Source of the DNA: Nitrospira sp.
Lineage (GTDB): Bacteria > Nitrospirota > Nitrospiria > Nitrospirales > Nitrospiraceae
Length of the DNA stretch: 64,000 nucleotides
Direction of reading: 5' to 3'
NCBI GenBank assembly: GCA_037045225.1
Contig: JBAOHZ010000009.1
Coordinates: 1,922,001 to 1,986,000 of the forward strand
The position numbers and the translations under genes were made by a program. Under the pieces are notes generated by a model that searched no databases, was not told the DNA's origin, and was given only the letters and a program-made list of their open reading frames with translations. Below, piece by piece: positions 1-9,272 of this stretch (positions within the stretch are counted from its first letter, which is position 1; every line of letters starts with the position of its first letter).

Positions 1-1
1 T

Positions 2-637
2 CGCACGATCATTCAAATGGGGACAATCGGTCCGTCGGAAAGTGGTTCGATCGGAGAAGACATCGAGCGCTTGGGGGGACAATACCTGGAAGCGCCGGTG
101 CTAGGAAGCATCGCCGAAGCCAAATCGGGCACCCTCCTGATCATGGTCGGAGCGACTCCGGAGCAGTTTGTCACCTGGTCACCGCTCCTGCATGCCCTCA
201 GTTCGGACGTGCGCCTGATCGGCCCGGTGGGAAAAGCCGCCGTGATGAAGCTCGCGCTGAATCAACTCATTGCCGCAGAAACGGCGGCCTTCGCCCTGAG
301 TCTTGGACTGGTTCGTCGAGGCGGGGTGGAGGTGGATACCTTTATGGCCGTGTTGCGAAAAAGCGCCCTCTATGCGCCGACGTTCGAGAAGAAGTTGCCT
401 CGACTCGCGGAACGCAACTATGCCCGGCCAAACTTTTCGACCCGACACCTGTTGAAAGATGTGGAGTTAACCCTTGCCGCCGCAGACACCGCACAGCTCT
501 CCCCAGGCGGACTCCCGGGGGTCCGATCACTGCTCCTCGACACCATTGCCATGGGGCTAGGCGATGTGGACTACTCAGCGCTCTATGAACGGGTAGATCC
601 TGCAACGAGTGGGTCACCGGATAACCTAGGACAGTAG
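2..637 (+). CDS. NAD(P)-dependent 3-hydroxyisobutyrate-dehydrogenase-like oxidoreductase, 5' truncated
   Basis: The reading frame is already open at base 2 (RTIIQMGTIGPSES...), so the N-terminal Rossmann NAD(P)-binding half lies outside the window and only about 211 C-terminal residues are visible. They match the end of the Rossmann domain and the all-helical C-terminal domain of the beta-hydroxyacid dehydrogenase family: the substrate strand EAPVLGS, then GPVGKAAVMKLALNQL, where the lysine near base 248 and the asparagine four residues later fit the catalytic K...N signature. The usual SGG substrate loop is LGS here, so the substrate cannot be assigned. The gene ends 13 bp before the convergent lipoprotein gene. 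Family assignment is firm, substrate unknown. Confidence 0.85.
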   Translation, partial: RTIIQMGTIGPSESGSIGEDIERLGGQYLEAPVLGSIAEAKSGTLLIMVGATPEQFVTWSPLLHALSSDVRLIGPVGKAAVMKLALNQLIAAETAAFALSLGLVRRGGVEVDTFMAVLRKSALYAPTFEKKLPRLAERNYARPNFSTRHLLKDVELTLAAADTAQLSPGGLPGVRSLLLDTIAMGLGDVDYSALYERVDPATSGSPDNLGQ

Positions 638-649
638 GTCACTGCACTG

Positions 650-1159
650 CTAGGGAGAGGAAGGCGCGGAGCGTGATCCTTGGTTCTCAACGATCGATTG
701 CACCTTCAGCACGTGAAACCGCCCTCCGGGATTGGTTGGAGCAGTATCACCCTCGATGCGTGTATACCACCAGCGACCTTCGCCTTCTGAATAGTCGGAC
801 GATAAGGTGATCTCAAATCCCCCTTCCCGATTATTCTCTCGTTGAGCCCAGGCCCCCGTCCAGTGGCGGTCGGACAAGATGTCAGTTCGAAACCGCCCAT
901 CCTTAAAATCGTAAAAGCCATTGCCGAATTGGTCCAACCTCAACGGCACCACCATCCCGCTTTCTTCGTATTCCCATTCTCCTGCAAGAACCGCATGCTC
1001 CGCCCGATGCAAGGAGATTTCCCCCGACGAGGGCTCCGGCCAGGTCGCTTCTGGTGGCCGTGACGCATGACCACACCCTTGCAGCGCCAGCGCCACAAGA
1101 CCGATCGACATGAATGCCAAATTTGTAGACTTGATCGCGTGAATCCCAGGTCTGTCCAT
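650..1159 (-). CDS. small secreted lipoprotein of unknown function
   Basis: About 169 residues. I chose the ATG at 1159 (MDRPGIHAIKSTNLAF...) because GGAAGAG lies 7 bases upstream; a frame-extended start at 1204 has no such site. The N-terminus is a lipoprotein signal: basic start, hydrophobic MSIGLVALALQ, then lipobox LQGC, so the mature protein should be lipid-anchored at Cys. The mature part carries a GEWEYEESGMVVPLRLDQFG stretch and a WWYTRIEGD stretch, compatible with a small beta-rich domain, but I recognise no family. A plausible promoter sits just upstream (1195-1223). Transcribed convergently with the oxidoreductase gene. Confidence 0.7.
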   Translation of the reverse strand: MDRPGIHAIKSTNLAFMSIGLVALALQGCGHASRPPEATWPEPSSGEISLHRAEHAVLAGEWEYEESGMVVPLRLDQFGNGFYDFKDGRFRTDILSDRHWTGAWAQRENNREGGFEITLSSDYSEGEGRWWYTRIEGDTAPTNPGGRFHVLKVQSIVENQGSRSAPSSP

Positions 1160-1514
1160 ATACGCTCTTCCTTCGGTGCTTTCTCGGAACAAAAAACATA
1201 TCACGCAAACTCACTTGCCTCAAGTCTCTGACGCATTTTGGCTCATTTCAACCACTCATCGGTCGCGTCCAAACTTGCAACAGACAGCACGGCAATACGG
1301 ACGTCGAGCTGGTCGTCGGCAGATCTCGCCCCAGCCCTCCCTGACGTAGAACGTATGTATGAATCCTAGGGGCCTCAAGGTCGAATCCCGTTGACCGATA
1401 AAGAGAAGGTAGGAAAGGCTTGCCTGGCACACTGCGCCGGCACAAACGGGTTCTGTAGACCGATGCCCAAGAGCACCCACGAACCATCTGACCGCAGACG
1501 AAATTGATCGCACG
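1160..1514. other. intergenic region between divergent lipoprotein and hybrid kinase genes
   Basis: About 355 bases without a convincing gene. It must hold the promoter of the minus-strand lipoprotein (candidate at 1195-1223) and one for the kinase at 1515, for which I see no clear -35/-10 pair. Open frames crossing it on the minus strand are antisense to the kinase. No tRNA, repeat or strong hairpin seen. Confidence 0.6.
1195..1223 (-). promoter_or_regulatory. putative sigma-70 promoter of the lipoprotein gene
   Basis: Read on the minus strand: TTGAGG (-35), 17-base spacer, TATGTT (-10), about 36 bases before the chosen ATG at 1159. Each hexamer matches the consensus at four of six positions. 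Position and spacing are good, sequence match only moderate. Confidence 0.4.
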
Positions 1515-4500
1515 ATGAGTACCGCTCCGTTCCCCGACAACGAACCCCAACGGATCGAAGCCCTCATGCGGTATGAGATCCTCGATACCGATCCGGAAAC
1601 GAACTTTGATGATCTCGTGCAGCTGGCCGCGGGGCTCTGCGAAACGCCGATCGCGCTGATCAGCCTGGTTGATCCACTGCGGCAATGGTTCAAGGCGAAG
1701 GTGGGAATCGCGACCTGTGAGACCTCGCGCGATCTGGCATTCTGCGCCCATGCCATCCTCCAGCGCGATATCCTGGAAGTCCCGGATGCACTCGAAGACG
1801 AACGGTTTGCAACCAACCCCCTCGTGACAGGAGAGCCCTTCATTCGGTTTTACGCCGGCGCGCCACTCATCAGCACGGAAGGGTATAGCCTCGGCACGCT
1901 GTGCGTGATCGATCGGACACCTCGTCATCTGACGACGAACCAGCGGCAGACCCTGGCCATCCTCGGACGGCAAGTCCTCAGTCAGCTTGAGTTACGCTTG
2001 CGGAATCTTCAACTGGCGAGAACCCTGGCCGCCCAAAAACAATTCGAAGCGCTCCACACACGGATACTCTTCGCCTTTGACCACGCCATGGAGGGGATCG
2101 CCCTCCTGGATCAATCCGGGCGCTACGCCTACATGAACCGAGCGCATGCGAACATCTACGGCTACGACACCGCCGAACTGATCGGGAAATCGTGGAAACA
2201 TCTCTACGCACCCGAATGGACCGCGAAGATCGAGACCGTATTCTTCCCTCTCCTCATGAAATCGGGGCATTGGCATGGGGAAACGACCGGCATGAAGAAG
2301 CTGGGAGACAGTATCTCCACTGAAGTCTCCTTCGTCCTCCTCCCTACCCAAGACAATCAAGAGGTGTGGCTCCTCTGCACCTGCCGAGATCAAACAATAC
2401 AGAAGGCGGCTCGGGATAAGATTCTCGACACCCAAGCGCGGCTCCAGGCAGTACTCGATTCCGCCACAGAAATCGCCATCATCGCAATGAACCCTGAAGG
2501 CCTTATTACCGTATTCAACCGCGGGGCGGAATGGATGCTTGCCTATGAAGCGTACGAGATGGTGGGAAAACAATCGCCACTCGTGCTGCATCGTCCCTCC
2601 GAACTGGAGTCCCGCGCACAGGAGTTGTCGAGCCGGTTCGGCTGTCCCATCGAAGGATTCGACATTTTAGTCGAAGAAGTCCGGCGTGACGCATATGAGG
2701 AACGGGAATGGACCTACGTCCGGAAGGACGGCCAGCCGATTCCCGTCACCCTCTTGATCACCGCCATGTGGGATGCCTTTGGTAACATCACCGGCTATCT
2801 CGCAATTGCCAGGGATCTGACCCAAACCAAACAGGCGGAAGCCGCCCTGCGCAGGAGCGAGGAACGCTATCAGGTCGCCGTCCGCGGGTCGAGCGACGGC
2901 ATTTGGGATTGGAACATCCTGACGAACGAGCTGTATGTCTCACCGCGCTACAAAGAACTCCTCGGGTACGACGACCACGATACCGACCACGTCTTCAGCA
3001 GCCTGTCGTCCCGCCGGCATCCGGACGACGAGCGTAGCATCGCGGCTGCAGTGGCCGCGCATCTGAGCGAACGGACGCCCTACGACGCGGAGTACCGGTT
3101 GCGCACAAAGTCGAATGAGTACCGCTGGTTTCGCGCGCGGGGACAGGCGATGTGGAACGCCCAGGGGCAAGCGGTCCGCATGGCGGGATCAATCACCGAT
3201 ATCACCGACCGCAAGGCCGCGGAAACCGCCCTGGCGGATGCCGCCTCAGAGCTGGCGCGTCGAAACACAGAACTGCAACAGGCGCGGGACCATGCCCTGG
3301 CGGCCACGAAAGCCAAGAGTGAGTTTCTGGCCTCCATGAGCCACGAGATCCGAACACCGATGAATGCGATTGTCGGGATGGCCGACCTGCTTCAAGAAAC
3401 CTCCCTCTCAGCGGTGCAACAGGAATATGTCAATCGATTCAGCCGCGCGACCAGCAGTCTATTGGAACTGATTAACGACATCCTGGACTTGTCAAAAATC
3501 GAAGCCGGGCACTTGGAACTGGAATCGATTCCGTTCGACCTGCATGATCTGATCGACAGAACCGCGGAGTCGATGGCCGTCCGCGCCCATGCCAAGGGCA
3601 TCCACTTGATTGCGTTCGTCCACCCAGACGCTCCCATCTCACTCATCGGCGATCCCACCCGCCTGAGGCAGGTCCTGATCAACCTAGTCGGCAACGCGAT
3701 CAAATTTACAGAACACGGAGAAGTCGTGGTCCGGGTGGAACCCATCCTTGATCAGACGCTGTCGAAGTCCCTTCGCTTCTCCATTTCGGATACCGGCATC
3801 GGCATCCCGAGCGAAAAGATCGGCTCCATTTTCGAGAGCTTTACGCAGGTCGACTCCTCCACCACCCGCAAGTATGGCGGAACCGGTCTCGGGCTGAGCA
3901 TTTCAAAACGCATCGTGGCGTTGATGGGGGGACGGCTCACGGTCGAGAGCCAGCTCGGGAAGGGGAGCACCTTCTCCTTCGTGCTGCGCTGCGAAACACC
4001 GCTGTCCGAACCCATGGCGGCACCGCCCTCGACGTCGCTCCAAGGACATCGGATTCTCGTGGTGGACGGCAATCACACCCAGCGAACGATGATGCGAGAG
4101 CATTTATCCAGACTCGGCGCGCTGATTGTCGAATCACCGGATGGAGCCACGGCGTTGATCGCCCTTGATGCGGCCGGACAACGGGCCCAACCGATCGACC
4201 TGGTCATCATCGACGATCGCCTCCTGGACCAGCATGGGGTGGAACTCGCAAAAGCCATCCGCGCCAGACCTGACGGCGCCGCGCTGCCGTTGGTGATTCA
4301 CACCGCGGAAGTGCAGCGGAATGCCGTGCGCCGGAGCGACGAATTGGAGAACGTCATGTATCTGTATAAGCCACTCAGCCGCGCACGTTTACTCGACTCG
4401 GTCACCCTTGCGCTGGAACAGCAGCCAACCACCCCTCCGCCTCCTGCAACGACGCCTGTTCACCCCGAGCCAGCCGACCACGCTCCGCTGTCCATCCTCC

Positions 4501-4877
4501 TAGTCGAAGACCTGGAAGACAACCGCAAGTTGATCGCCTTGTTCCTGCAGGGAACGCCGTATCAATTAGACATCGCGGAGAACGGGGCCATCGCGGTCGA
4601 AAAGTTTCAAGCGGGCCGATATGACCTGGTGTTGATGGATATTCAGATGCCGGTCATGGACGGATATCAGGCCACGAGCGCCATTCGAGCCTGGGAACAG
4701 AGTCAGAAGCGGGACGCCACGCCGATCATTGCCCTGACAGCCCACGCGTTCAAAGAAGATATCGACAAAAGCCAAGACGCCGGCTGTAACGCGCACCTCA
4801 CGAAACCCATTAGGAAGAAGACGTTCCTGGAGGCCATTCGACAGCACGCCCGACGGCGTGAGCCCCGCGCGGCATAG
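1515..4877 (+). CDS. GAF/PAS hybrid sensor histidine kinase with two receiver domains
   Basis: 1120 residues, no membrane segment, so probably cytosolic. Order: GAF about 15-155, PAS about 185-300, 310-440 and 450-570, a short coiled coil, HisKA with phospho-acceptor His610 in SHEIRTP, HATPase_c with N-box NLVGNAIKF, DTGIGIP and GGTGLGLSISKR, receiver 1 about 850-970 and receiver 2 about 993-1110 with phospho-acceptor Asp1042 in LMDIQMP. Receiver 1 looks degenerate: the acidic pair is VVDGN and the acceptor region is IIDDRLLD. It probably senses a cytoplasmic or redox-type signal through GAF/PAS and hands phosphate to the nearby HPt protein. The Shine-Dalgarno at the ATG is weak. Strongly similar from HisKA onward to the kinase at 5425. 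Confidence 0.93.
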   Translation: MSTAPFPDNEPQRIEALMRYEILDTDPETNFDDLVQLAAGLCETPIALISLVDPLRQWFKAKVGIATCETSRDLAFCAHAILQRDILEVPDALEDERFATNPLVTGEPFIRFYAGAPLISTEGYSLGTLCVIDRTPRHLTTNQRQTLAILGRQVLSQLELRLRNLQLARTLAAQKQFEALHTRILFAFDHAMEGIALLDQSGRYAYMNRAHANIYGYDTAELIGKSWKHLYAPEWTAKIETVFFPLLMKSGHWHGETTGMKKLGDSISTEVSFVLLPTQDNQEVWLLCTCRDQTIQKAARDKILDTQARLQAVLDSATEIAIIAMNPEGLITVFNRGAEWMLAYEAYEMVGKQSPLVLHRPSELESRAQELSSRFGCPIEGFDILVEEVRRDAYEEREWTYVRKDGQPIPVTLLITAMWDAFGNITGYLAIARDLTQTKQAEAALRRSEERYQVAVRGSSDGIWDWNILTNELYVSPRYKELLGYDDHDTDHVFSSLSSRRHPDDERSIAAAVAAHLSERTPYDAEYRLRTKSNEYRWFRARGQAMWNAQGQAVRMAGSITDITDRKAAETALADAASELARRNTELQQARDHALAATKAKSEFLASMSHEIRTPMNAIVGMADLLQETSLSAVQQEYVNRFSRATSSLLELINDILDLSKIEAGHLELESIPFDLHDLIDRTAESMAVRAHAKGIHLIAFVHPDAPISLIGDPTRLRQVLINLVGNAIKFTEHGEVVVRVEPILDQTLSKSLRFSISDTGIGIPSEKIGSIFESFTQVDSSTTRKYGGTGLGLSISKRIVALMGGRLTVESQLGKGSTFSFVLRCETPLSEPMAAPPSTSLQGHRILVVDGNHTQRTMMREHLSRLGALIVESPDGATALIALDAAGQRAQPIDLVIIDDRLLDQHGVELAKAIRARPDGAALPLVIHTAEVQRNAVRRSDELENVMYLYKPLSRARLLDSVTLALEQQPTTPPPPATTPVHPEPADHAPLSILLVEDLEDNRKLIALFLQGTPYQLDIAENGAIAVEKFQAGRYDLVLMDIQMPVMDGYQATSAIRAWEQSQKRDATPIIALTAHAFKEDIDKSQDAGCNAHLTKPIRKKTFLEAIRQHARRREPRAA

Positions 4878-4902
4878 GGGCCCTGGACGGAGGTCATTTC
4901 GA

Positions 4903-5406
4903 GTGGAGAAGACACGCAATCAGATGGAAGGCCAGAAGAAAGACTTTCGGCTGTGGCTTGGACTCATCCCGATCGCGCTGATCGTCTGGCTGATGCTCGG
5001 AACCATCGACACGCAAATGCGAGTGAGTCTCATCGGTGGACCGGATGTTCAACGGTACGATCCCGCCTCAATCACACGTGCCTTCAAGGGAGCAACGACG
5101 CTCGGCATCCCCTTCCTGACAATGACCCAGGGCACCGTCATCGCAATCCTCACGTTTTTCCTCGCCCCCTCCATGATAGGCGGGGACCAGGCCACAACCA
5201 TCATTCGGACCTGGGAAGTAGACGGGCAGCGGGCTCGAAGACCGATTGTGGCATTGACGGCCAATGCATTTGGGGAAGAAATCGAAAAAAGCCTCTTGGC
5301 AGGATGTGATGCACACCTGACCAAACCCATCAAAAAACAGACCTTGTTGACAGCACTCGTTCAGGCGAAAACACCGACCGTCGCACCCGGGCAGCATGAC
5401 GCATAG
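4903..5406 (+). pseudogene. chimeric remnant: two-helix membrane N-terminus fused to the back half of a kinase receiver domain
   Basis: A 167-codon open frame from GTG 4903 (GGAGG 9 bases upstream); ATG 4924 is an alternative. The N-terminal part has two hydrophobic segments (WLGLIPIALIVWLML and IPFLTMTQGTVIAILTFFLA) joined by a polar loop, with no family I recognise. From about residue 100 it becomes ATTIIRTWE...PIVALTANAF...AGCDAHLTKPIKK, the C-terminal half of the second receiver of both flanking kinases. The half with the acidic pair and phospho-Asp is missing, so it cannot be a working receiver. It sits exactly between the two paralogous kinases, consistent with internal deletion of a third tandem copy. 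A small expressed membrane protein is still possible. Confidence 0.65.
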
Positions 5407-5424
5407 GAGCACACAGCCCCACTG

Positions 5425-8400
5425 ATGAAACAGATCTGGCAACATGGAGCCCTCGCCTCGAGTAAATGGTTCACCCGACTGATCCTGGTCGTGGCGTTGC
5501 TTCCATTGCTCGTCGGAGGAATCGTGCTCTGGCACGTTGAAACACGTCTGGTCGCCGATGCAGGGCAGAACGTGGCCACCGTGGCGGCCGAGAGCGCCAA
5601 CAAGCTTGATATGATCGTGCACGAACGGATCAATAGCATCACGTTACTCTCGCATGCGCCCGTCCTCTCTACGCAAAACCGCAAAAAAATCCAACCGATT
5701 CTTCGAGCGTTGCTAGATCTCGCACCGGAGTTCAGTTGGGTCGCCCTCACCGATGCGACGGGACGCGTGATTGCAGCCACCGAAGACTCCCTGATCGGGA
5801 AGGATTTTGGTCGCAATGCGGCCTTCCTCTCGCTACGCAACGGCGCCCAAACCGCCGTCGAGGATGCCGTCATGAGCCCTGACGATCACGGCCAGTTCGC
5901 AATGACGATGATGGCGCGCGTCAACGGCCCGGCTGGCGAGTGGAAAGGCGGAGTGATCGCCCGGATCGGTGTGCCCACCCTCGAAGACGTGCTCACCCAA
6001 AGCGTGATGGCACTGCAAACCTTGTGGGGAAATGCCGTACACCTGGAGTACCAGCTTATCAACCATCGTGGCGACCTGATCGCGGATTCGTTCCTGCGCG
6101 AGGAGGGGCAGCATAACCTGAGACAGATGGGGGTCCCTTCAGCACAACTGACCGATATCAGCTCCTCCGGCTTTGTCGAGGAGTGGTATCCTCGCCGCAA
6201 GACGCAGGTGATTACCGGTTATGCTCGCACGCAGGGGTACGATGACGAAGGGCGGCTGTACTGGAGCATTCTGGTACGAGCGGACCGTCACGACATCCTC
6301 GCACCGATCCTCACCAGCATTCTCATTATTGGGCTCGCCGGTGCTCTCGTCATTGCCTCGCTGATCGCCGTACTCCTCTGGAGCACCATCAGCCTGAAAC
6401 GCGCCTGGCTTCAAACTCAACACGAACACCGCCGGACCTTGGCGGCCGAAGCGCGATTCCTCAAAGTACTCGACGCGTCTCCGGACGCGTTTGTCATGGC
6501 GGATGATGCCGGACGCATCGTCTACGTCAATCGCGTCGTCGAATCCACCTTCGGCTACCGGCCCGACGAACTGGTCGGCTGGCCGGTGGAGACCCTGATG
6601 CCGGAACGATATCAGCGCGCCCATCCGACTCAACCCCGCCAGGACACAGCGGCCCCCTACACCCGACCCACGAGTGACAACGACGACCTGATCGGGCAAC
6701 ACAAGGATGGGCACGAATTCCCCATCTTAATCAGCCTCAGCTCCGTTGACATGGAAGACGGTTGCTACGCGCTGTCGGCGATCCGTGATATCTCCCTGTT
6801 GAAGCAGGCGCAAGAAGAGCGCGAACGGCTGGGTCGTAACATCAGACTGCTGCTCGACTCCACGGCTGAAGGCCTCTGCGGCATGGACCTTCACGGTCGC
6901 TGCACCTTTGTGAATCCGGCAGGAGCAGAATTGTTGGGTCACACCCCGGACGAACTGCTAGGTCAGCCTCTGCATGCTCTCATCCACCATTCCCATACGG
7001 ATGGTTCACCCTGTCCTGAAGAGCGCTGTGCATTGACCCAAGTCTACCGGACCGGAAAAGGCTGCCGATTGGACGATGACGGGTTATGGCGCAAGGATCG
7101 GTCTCTGTTCTCGGCGGAAATCGACGCCCGCCCGGTGTATGAGGCCGGCCTCCTGTCGGGCGCCGTCATCGCCTTTACCGATATTTCTGAACGGAAACAC
7201 ACGGAACTGGCACTCGCGACCGCAGCCGCCATTCTGAAGGAGCGGAACGCAGAGCTGTTGGACGCCCGCGACCAGGCCTGGGCCGCCACGAAAGCAAAGA
7301 GCGAATTTCTCGCCTCCATGAGTCATGAAATCCGCACGCCGATGAATGCGATCATCGGGATGGCAGACTTGTTGAAAGAAACCACGCTGACCGTCGATCA
7401 ACGCCACTATGTTGACCGGTTTTCTCACGCCGCCGATGCCTTGCTGGAACTCATCAACGATATCCTCGATCTCTCCAAGATTGAGGCCGGCCACCTGAAT
7501 CTGGAGACGATCCCGCTTGACCTCCGCGACGTCATCGAGAGTACCGCTGAACTCCTCGCCGGACGCGCACATGCCAAGGGATTGGAGCTGATCGCCTACA
7601 TTGGCCCGAATGTGCCACCCTGGGTTTCGGGAGACCCCACACGGCTCCGACAGATCCTGATCAATCTCCTCGGCAACGCCATCAAGTTCACCGAGTCTGG
7701 TAGCATCACGGTGACGGTGCAGTCATTTCCCACCCTAGTTGATTCCGGCAGCCTTCACTTCACCGTGACGGATACCGGCATCGGCATCCCCGAAGACAAG
7801 ATCCAGGCGATCTTCGAAAACTTTACTCAAGTCGACTCGTCGACCACACGCAAGTATGGGGGAACCGGCTTGGGGCTTGGCATCAGCAAACGACTTGTCG
7901 GCATGATGGGTGGCACCATCTGGGTCGACAGTGCACTCGGAGCCGGCAGCACATTCCACTTTACGGCACAACTGCCTACCTGTCTGCCACAGGAGTCCTG
8001 TCCAGACAGTTCGCCTCTCCCAAGTTTCGCATTGGCCGGACGGCGTATTCTCATCGCGGACGACCACGAGATCAACCGTCTGGTCGTGCGAGAGCATTTG
8101 TCGGAGTTCGGGGCCGAGGTGGATGAAGCATCCGACGGCACCTCGGCATTGGACAGGCTTCGGCAGGCCGCCACGCAGGGGGGACAGTACGACCTCGTGC
8201 TGCTCGATAGCCATATGCCCGGCCTCACCGGCCTCCAGCTCGCGGCGGCGCTCCAAACCGACGCCCAACTCAGGTCCATACCGGTCATTTTGCTCACCTC
8301 CGAGGTGCGACTTCCCGACACACTCCAGTTGAACACCGTCGGGGTCCGAGCTTTTATAGCGAAACCAATCCGACGCACCCCGCTTCTCAAAGTAGCCCTG

Positions 8401-8877
8401 CGTACCATCGAGCAGGAGGGCGTCACTGATCTTCCGATGAAGCTCCCAGCACCGGATGCGCCGGACACCTCACTGGCCAGCCCCTTACGCATCCTGCTCG
8501 TAGAGGACCTCGAAGATAACCGTAACCTGATGGCGTTGTTCCTCAAAGATCTGCCCTACATTCTCGAGACGGCAGAAAATGGCCTGCAAGCCGTAGAGAA
8601 ATTCAAGCTGAGCCACTACGATTTGATCCTGATGGATATTCAAATGCCGGAGATGGACGGATATGAGGCCACCACCGCGATTCGGCAGTGGGAAACCGAT
8701 GCGCATCGAGTGCCGACACCGATCGTCGCTCTTACGGCCAATGCCTTTCAGGAGGAGCTCGAAAAGAGCTTGGCTGCCGGCTGTACCGCACATCTGACCA
8801 AACCGATCAAGAAGCGTACCTTGCTCGAAGCCATTCACCGGTATGGAATCCTCAGATCACGAAAGGACGCAGCCTGA
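5425..8877 (+). CDS. membrane-bound PAS hybrid sensor histidine kinase with two receiver domains
   Basis: 1150 residues. Transmembrane helix about 17-37, an extracytoplasmic sensor region of about 250 residues (Cache-like by position and length), a second helix about 292-320 (TSILIIGLAGALVIASLIAV), PAS about 345-470 and 475-590, HisKA with His634 in SHEIRTP, HATPase_c with NLLGNAIKF, DTGIGIP and GGTGLGLGISKR, receiver 1 with Asp928 (LLDSHMP) and receiver 2 with Asp1071 (LMDIQMP). Both receivers look intact. Unlike its paralogue at 1515 it senses outside the cytoplasm. Its TGA overlaps the ATG of the HPt gene by one base, implying coupled translation and a His-Asp-His-Asp relay. Confidence 0.94.
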   Translation: MKQIWQHGALASSKWFTRLILVVALLPLLVGGIVLWHVETRLVADAGQNVATVAAESANKLDMIVHERINSITLLSHAPVLSTQNRKKIQPILRALLDLAPEFSWVALTDATGRVIAATEDSLIGKDFGRNAAFLSLRNGAQTAVEDAVMSPDDHGQFAMTMMARVNGPAGEWKGGVIARIGVPTLEDVLTQSVMALQTLWGNAVHLEYQLINHRGDLIADSFLREEGQHNLRQMGVPSAQLTDISSSGFVEEWYPRRKTQVITGYARTQGYDDEGRLYWSILVRADRHDILAPILTSILIIGLAGALVIASLIAVLLWSTISLKRAWLQTQHEHRRTLAAEARFLKVLDASPDAFVMADDAGRIVYVNRVVESTFGYRPDELVGWPVETLMPERYQRAHPTQPRQDTAAPYTRPTSDNDDLIGQHKDGHEFPILISLSSVDMEDGCYALSAIRDISLLKQAQEERERLGRNIRLLLDSTAEGLCGMDLHGRCTFVNPAGAELLGHTPDELLGQPLHALIHHSHTDGSPCPEERCALTQVYRTGKGCRLDDDGLWRKDRSLFSAEIDARPVYEAGLLSGAVIAFTDISERKHTELALATAAAILKERNAELLDARDQAWAATKAKSEFLASMSHEIRTPMNAIIGMADLLKETTLTVDQRHYVDRFSHAADALLELINDILDLSKIEAGHLNLETIPLDLRDVIESTAELLAGRAHAKGLELIAYIGPNVPPWVSGDPTRLRQILINLLGNAIKFTESGSITVTVQSFPTLVDSGSLHFTVTDTGIGIPEDKIQAIFENFTQVDSSTTRKYGGTGLGLGISKRLVGMMGGTIWVDSALGAGSTFHFTAQLPTCLPQESCPDSSPLPSFALAGRRILIADDHEINRLVVREHLSEFGAEVDEASDGTSALDRLRQAATQGGQYDLVLLDSHMPGLTGLQLAAALQTDAQLRSIPVILLTSEVRLPDTLQLNTVGVRAFIAKPIRRTPLLKVALRTIEQEGVTDLPMKLPAPDAPDTSLASPLRILLVEDLEDNRNLMALFLKDLPYILETAENGLQAVEKFKLSHYDLILMDIQMPEMDGYEATTAIRQWETDAHRVPTPIVALTANAFQEELEKSLAAGCTAHLTKPIKKRTLLEAIHRYGILRSRKDAA

Positions 8878-9215
8878 TGAGTGACAGCACGCCTGCATCT
8901 TCGGACCTCGGGTCCGGACCGATTATCGTTCATGTGGATGCATCCTTTGAACCATTGATCCCCAAATTCATGGCCAACCGGAAGAAAGAGCTCACAACGA
9001 TGACGGCGGCCGTGGACCAAGGCGATTTCGAAACGGTCCGAAAGGTGGCCCACGGCATGAAGGGGGTCAGCGGCAGTTATGGCTTTCAGGCCATGACCGT
9101 CATCGCCACTCGACTTGAACAAGCCGCCAAGACCACGGACGAACAATCCATTCGTACCGACCTCCCGGTCTTGGGGTCATACTTGGAACGTGTCGAAATC
9201 GTGTACGAAGAATAA
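8877..9215 (+). CDS. HPt phosphotransfer protein
   Basis: 112 residues, starting in the TGATG overlap with the preceding kinase. It holds the HPt signature AHGMKGVSGSYGF with His59 as predicted phospho-acceptor, in a four-helix bundle of typical HPt length. Role: carry phosphate from the C-terminal receivers of the adjacent hybrid kinases to the stand-alone receivers downstream. Its fixed place between kinases and receivers makes it the natural hub of this relay. No extra domain is present. Confidence 0.9.
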   Translation: MSDSTPASSDLGSGPIIVHVDASFEPLIPKFMANRKKELTTMTAAVDQGDFETVRKVAHGMKGVSGSYGFQAMTVIATRLEQAAKTTDEQSIRTDLPVLGSYLERVEIVYEE

Positions 9216-9272
9216 CGACCGGTTGACGAGCCTGATGGGACGGCTCCGAGCGGACATCGAGAGGAAGAGCAC

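Noticed and set aside
1370..1400. GTCGAATCCCG-like segment as a tRNA T-arm
   Set aside because: No acceptor stem, anticodon arm or CCA fits around it. No tRNA was found anywhere in the window.
1248..1973. 241-codon minus-strand frame over the start of the first kinase
   Set aside because: Antisense to a well-supported GAF domain; GC-rich third positions open the reverse frame. No family features.
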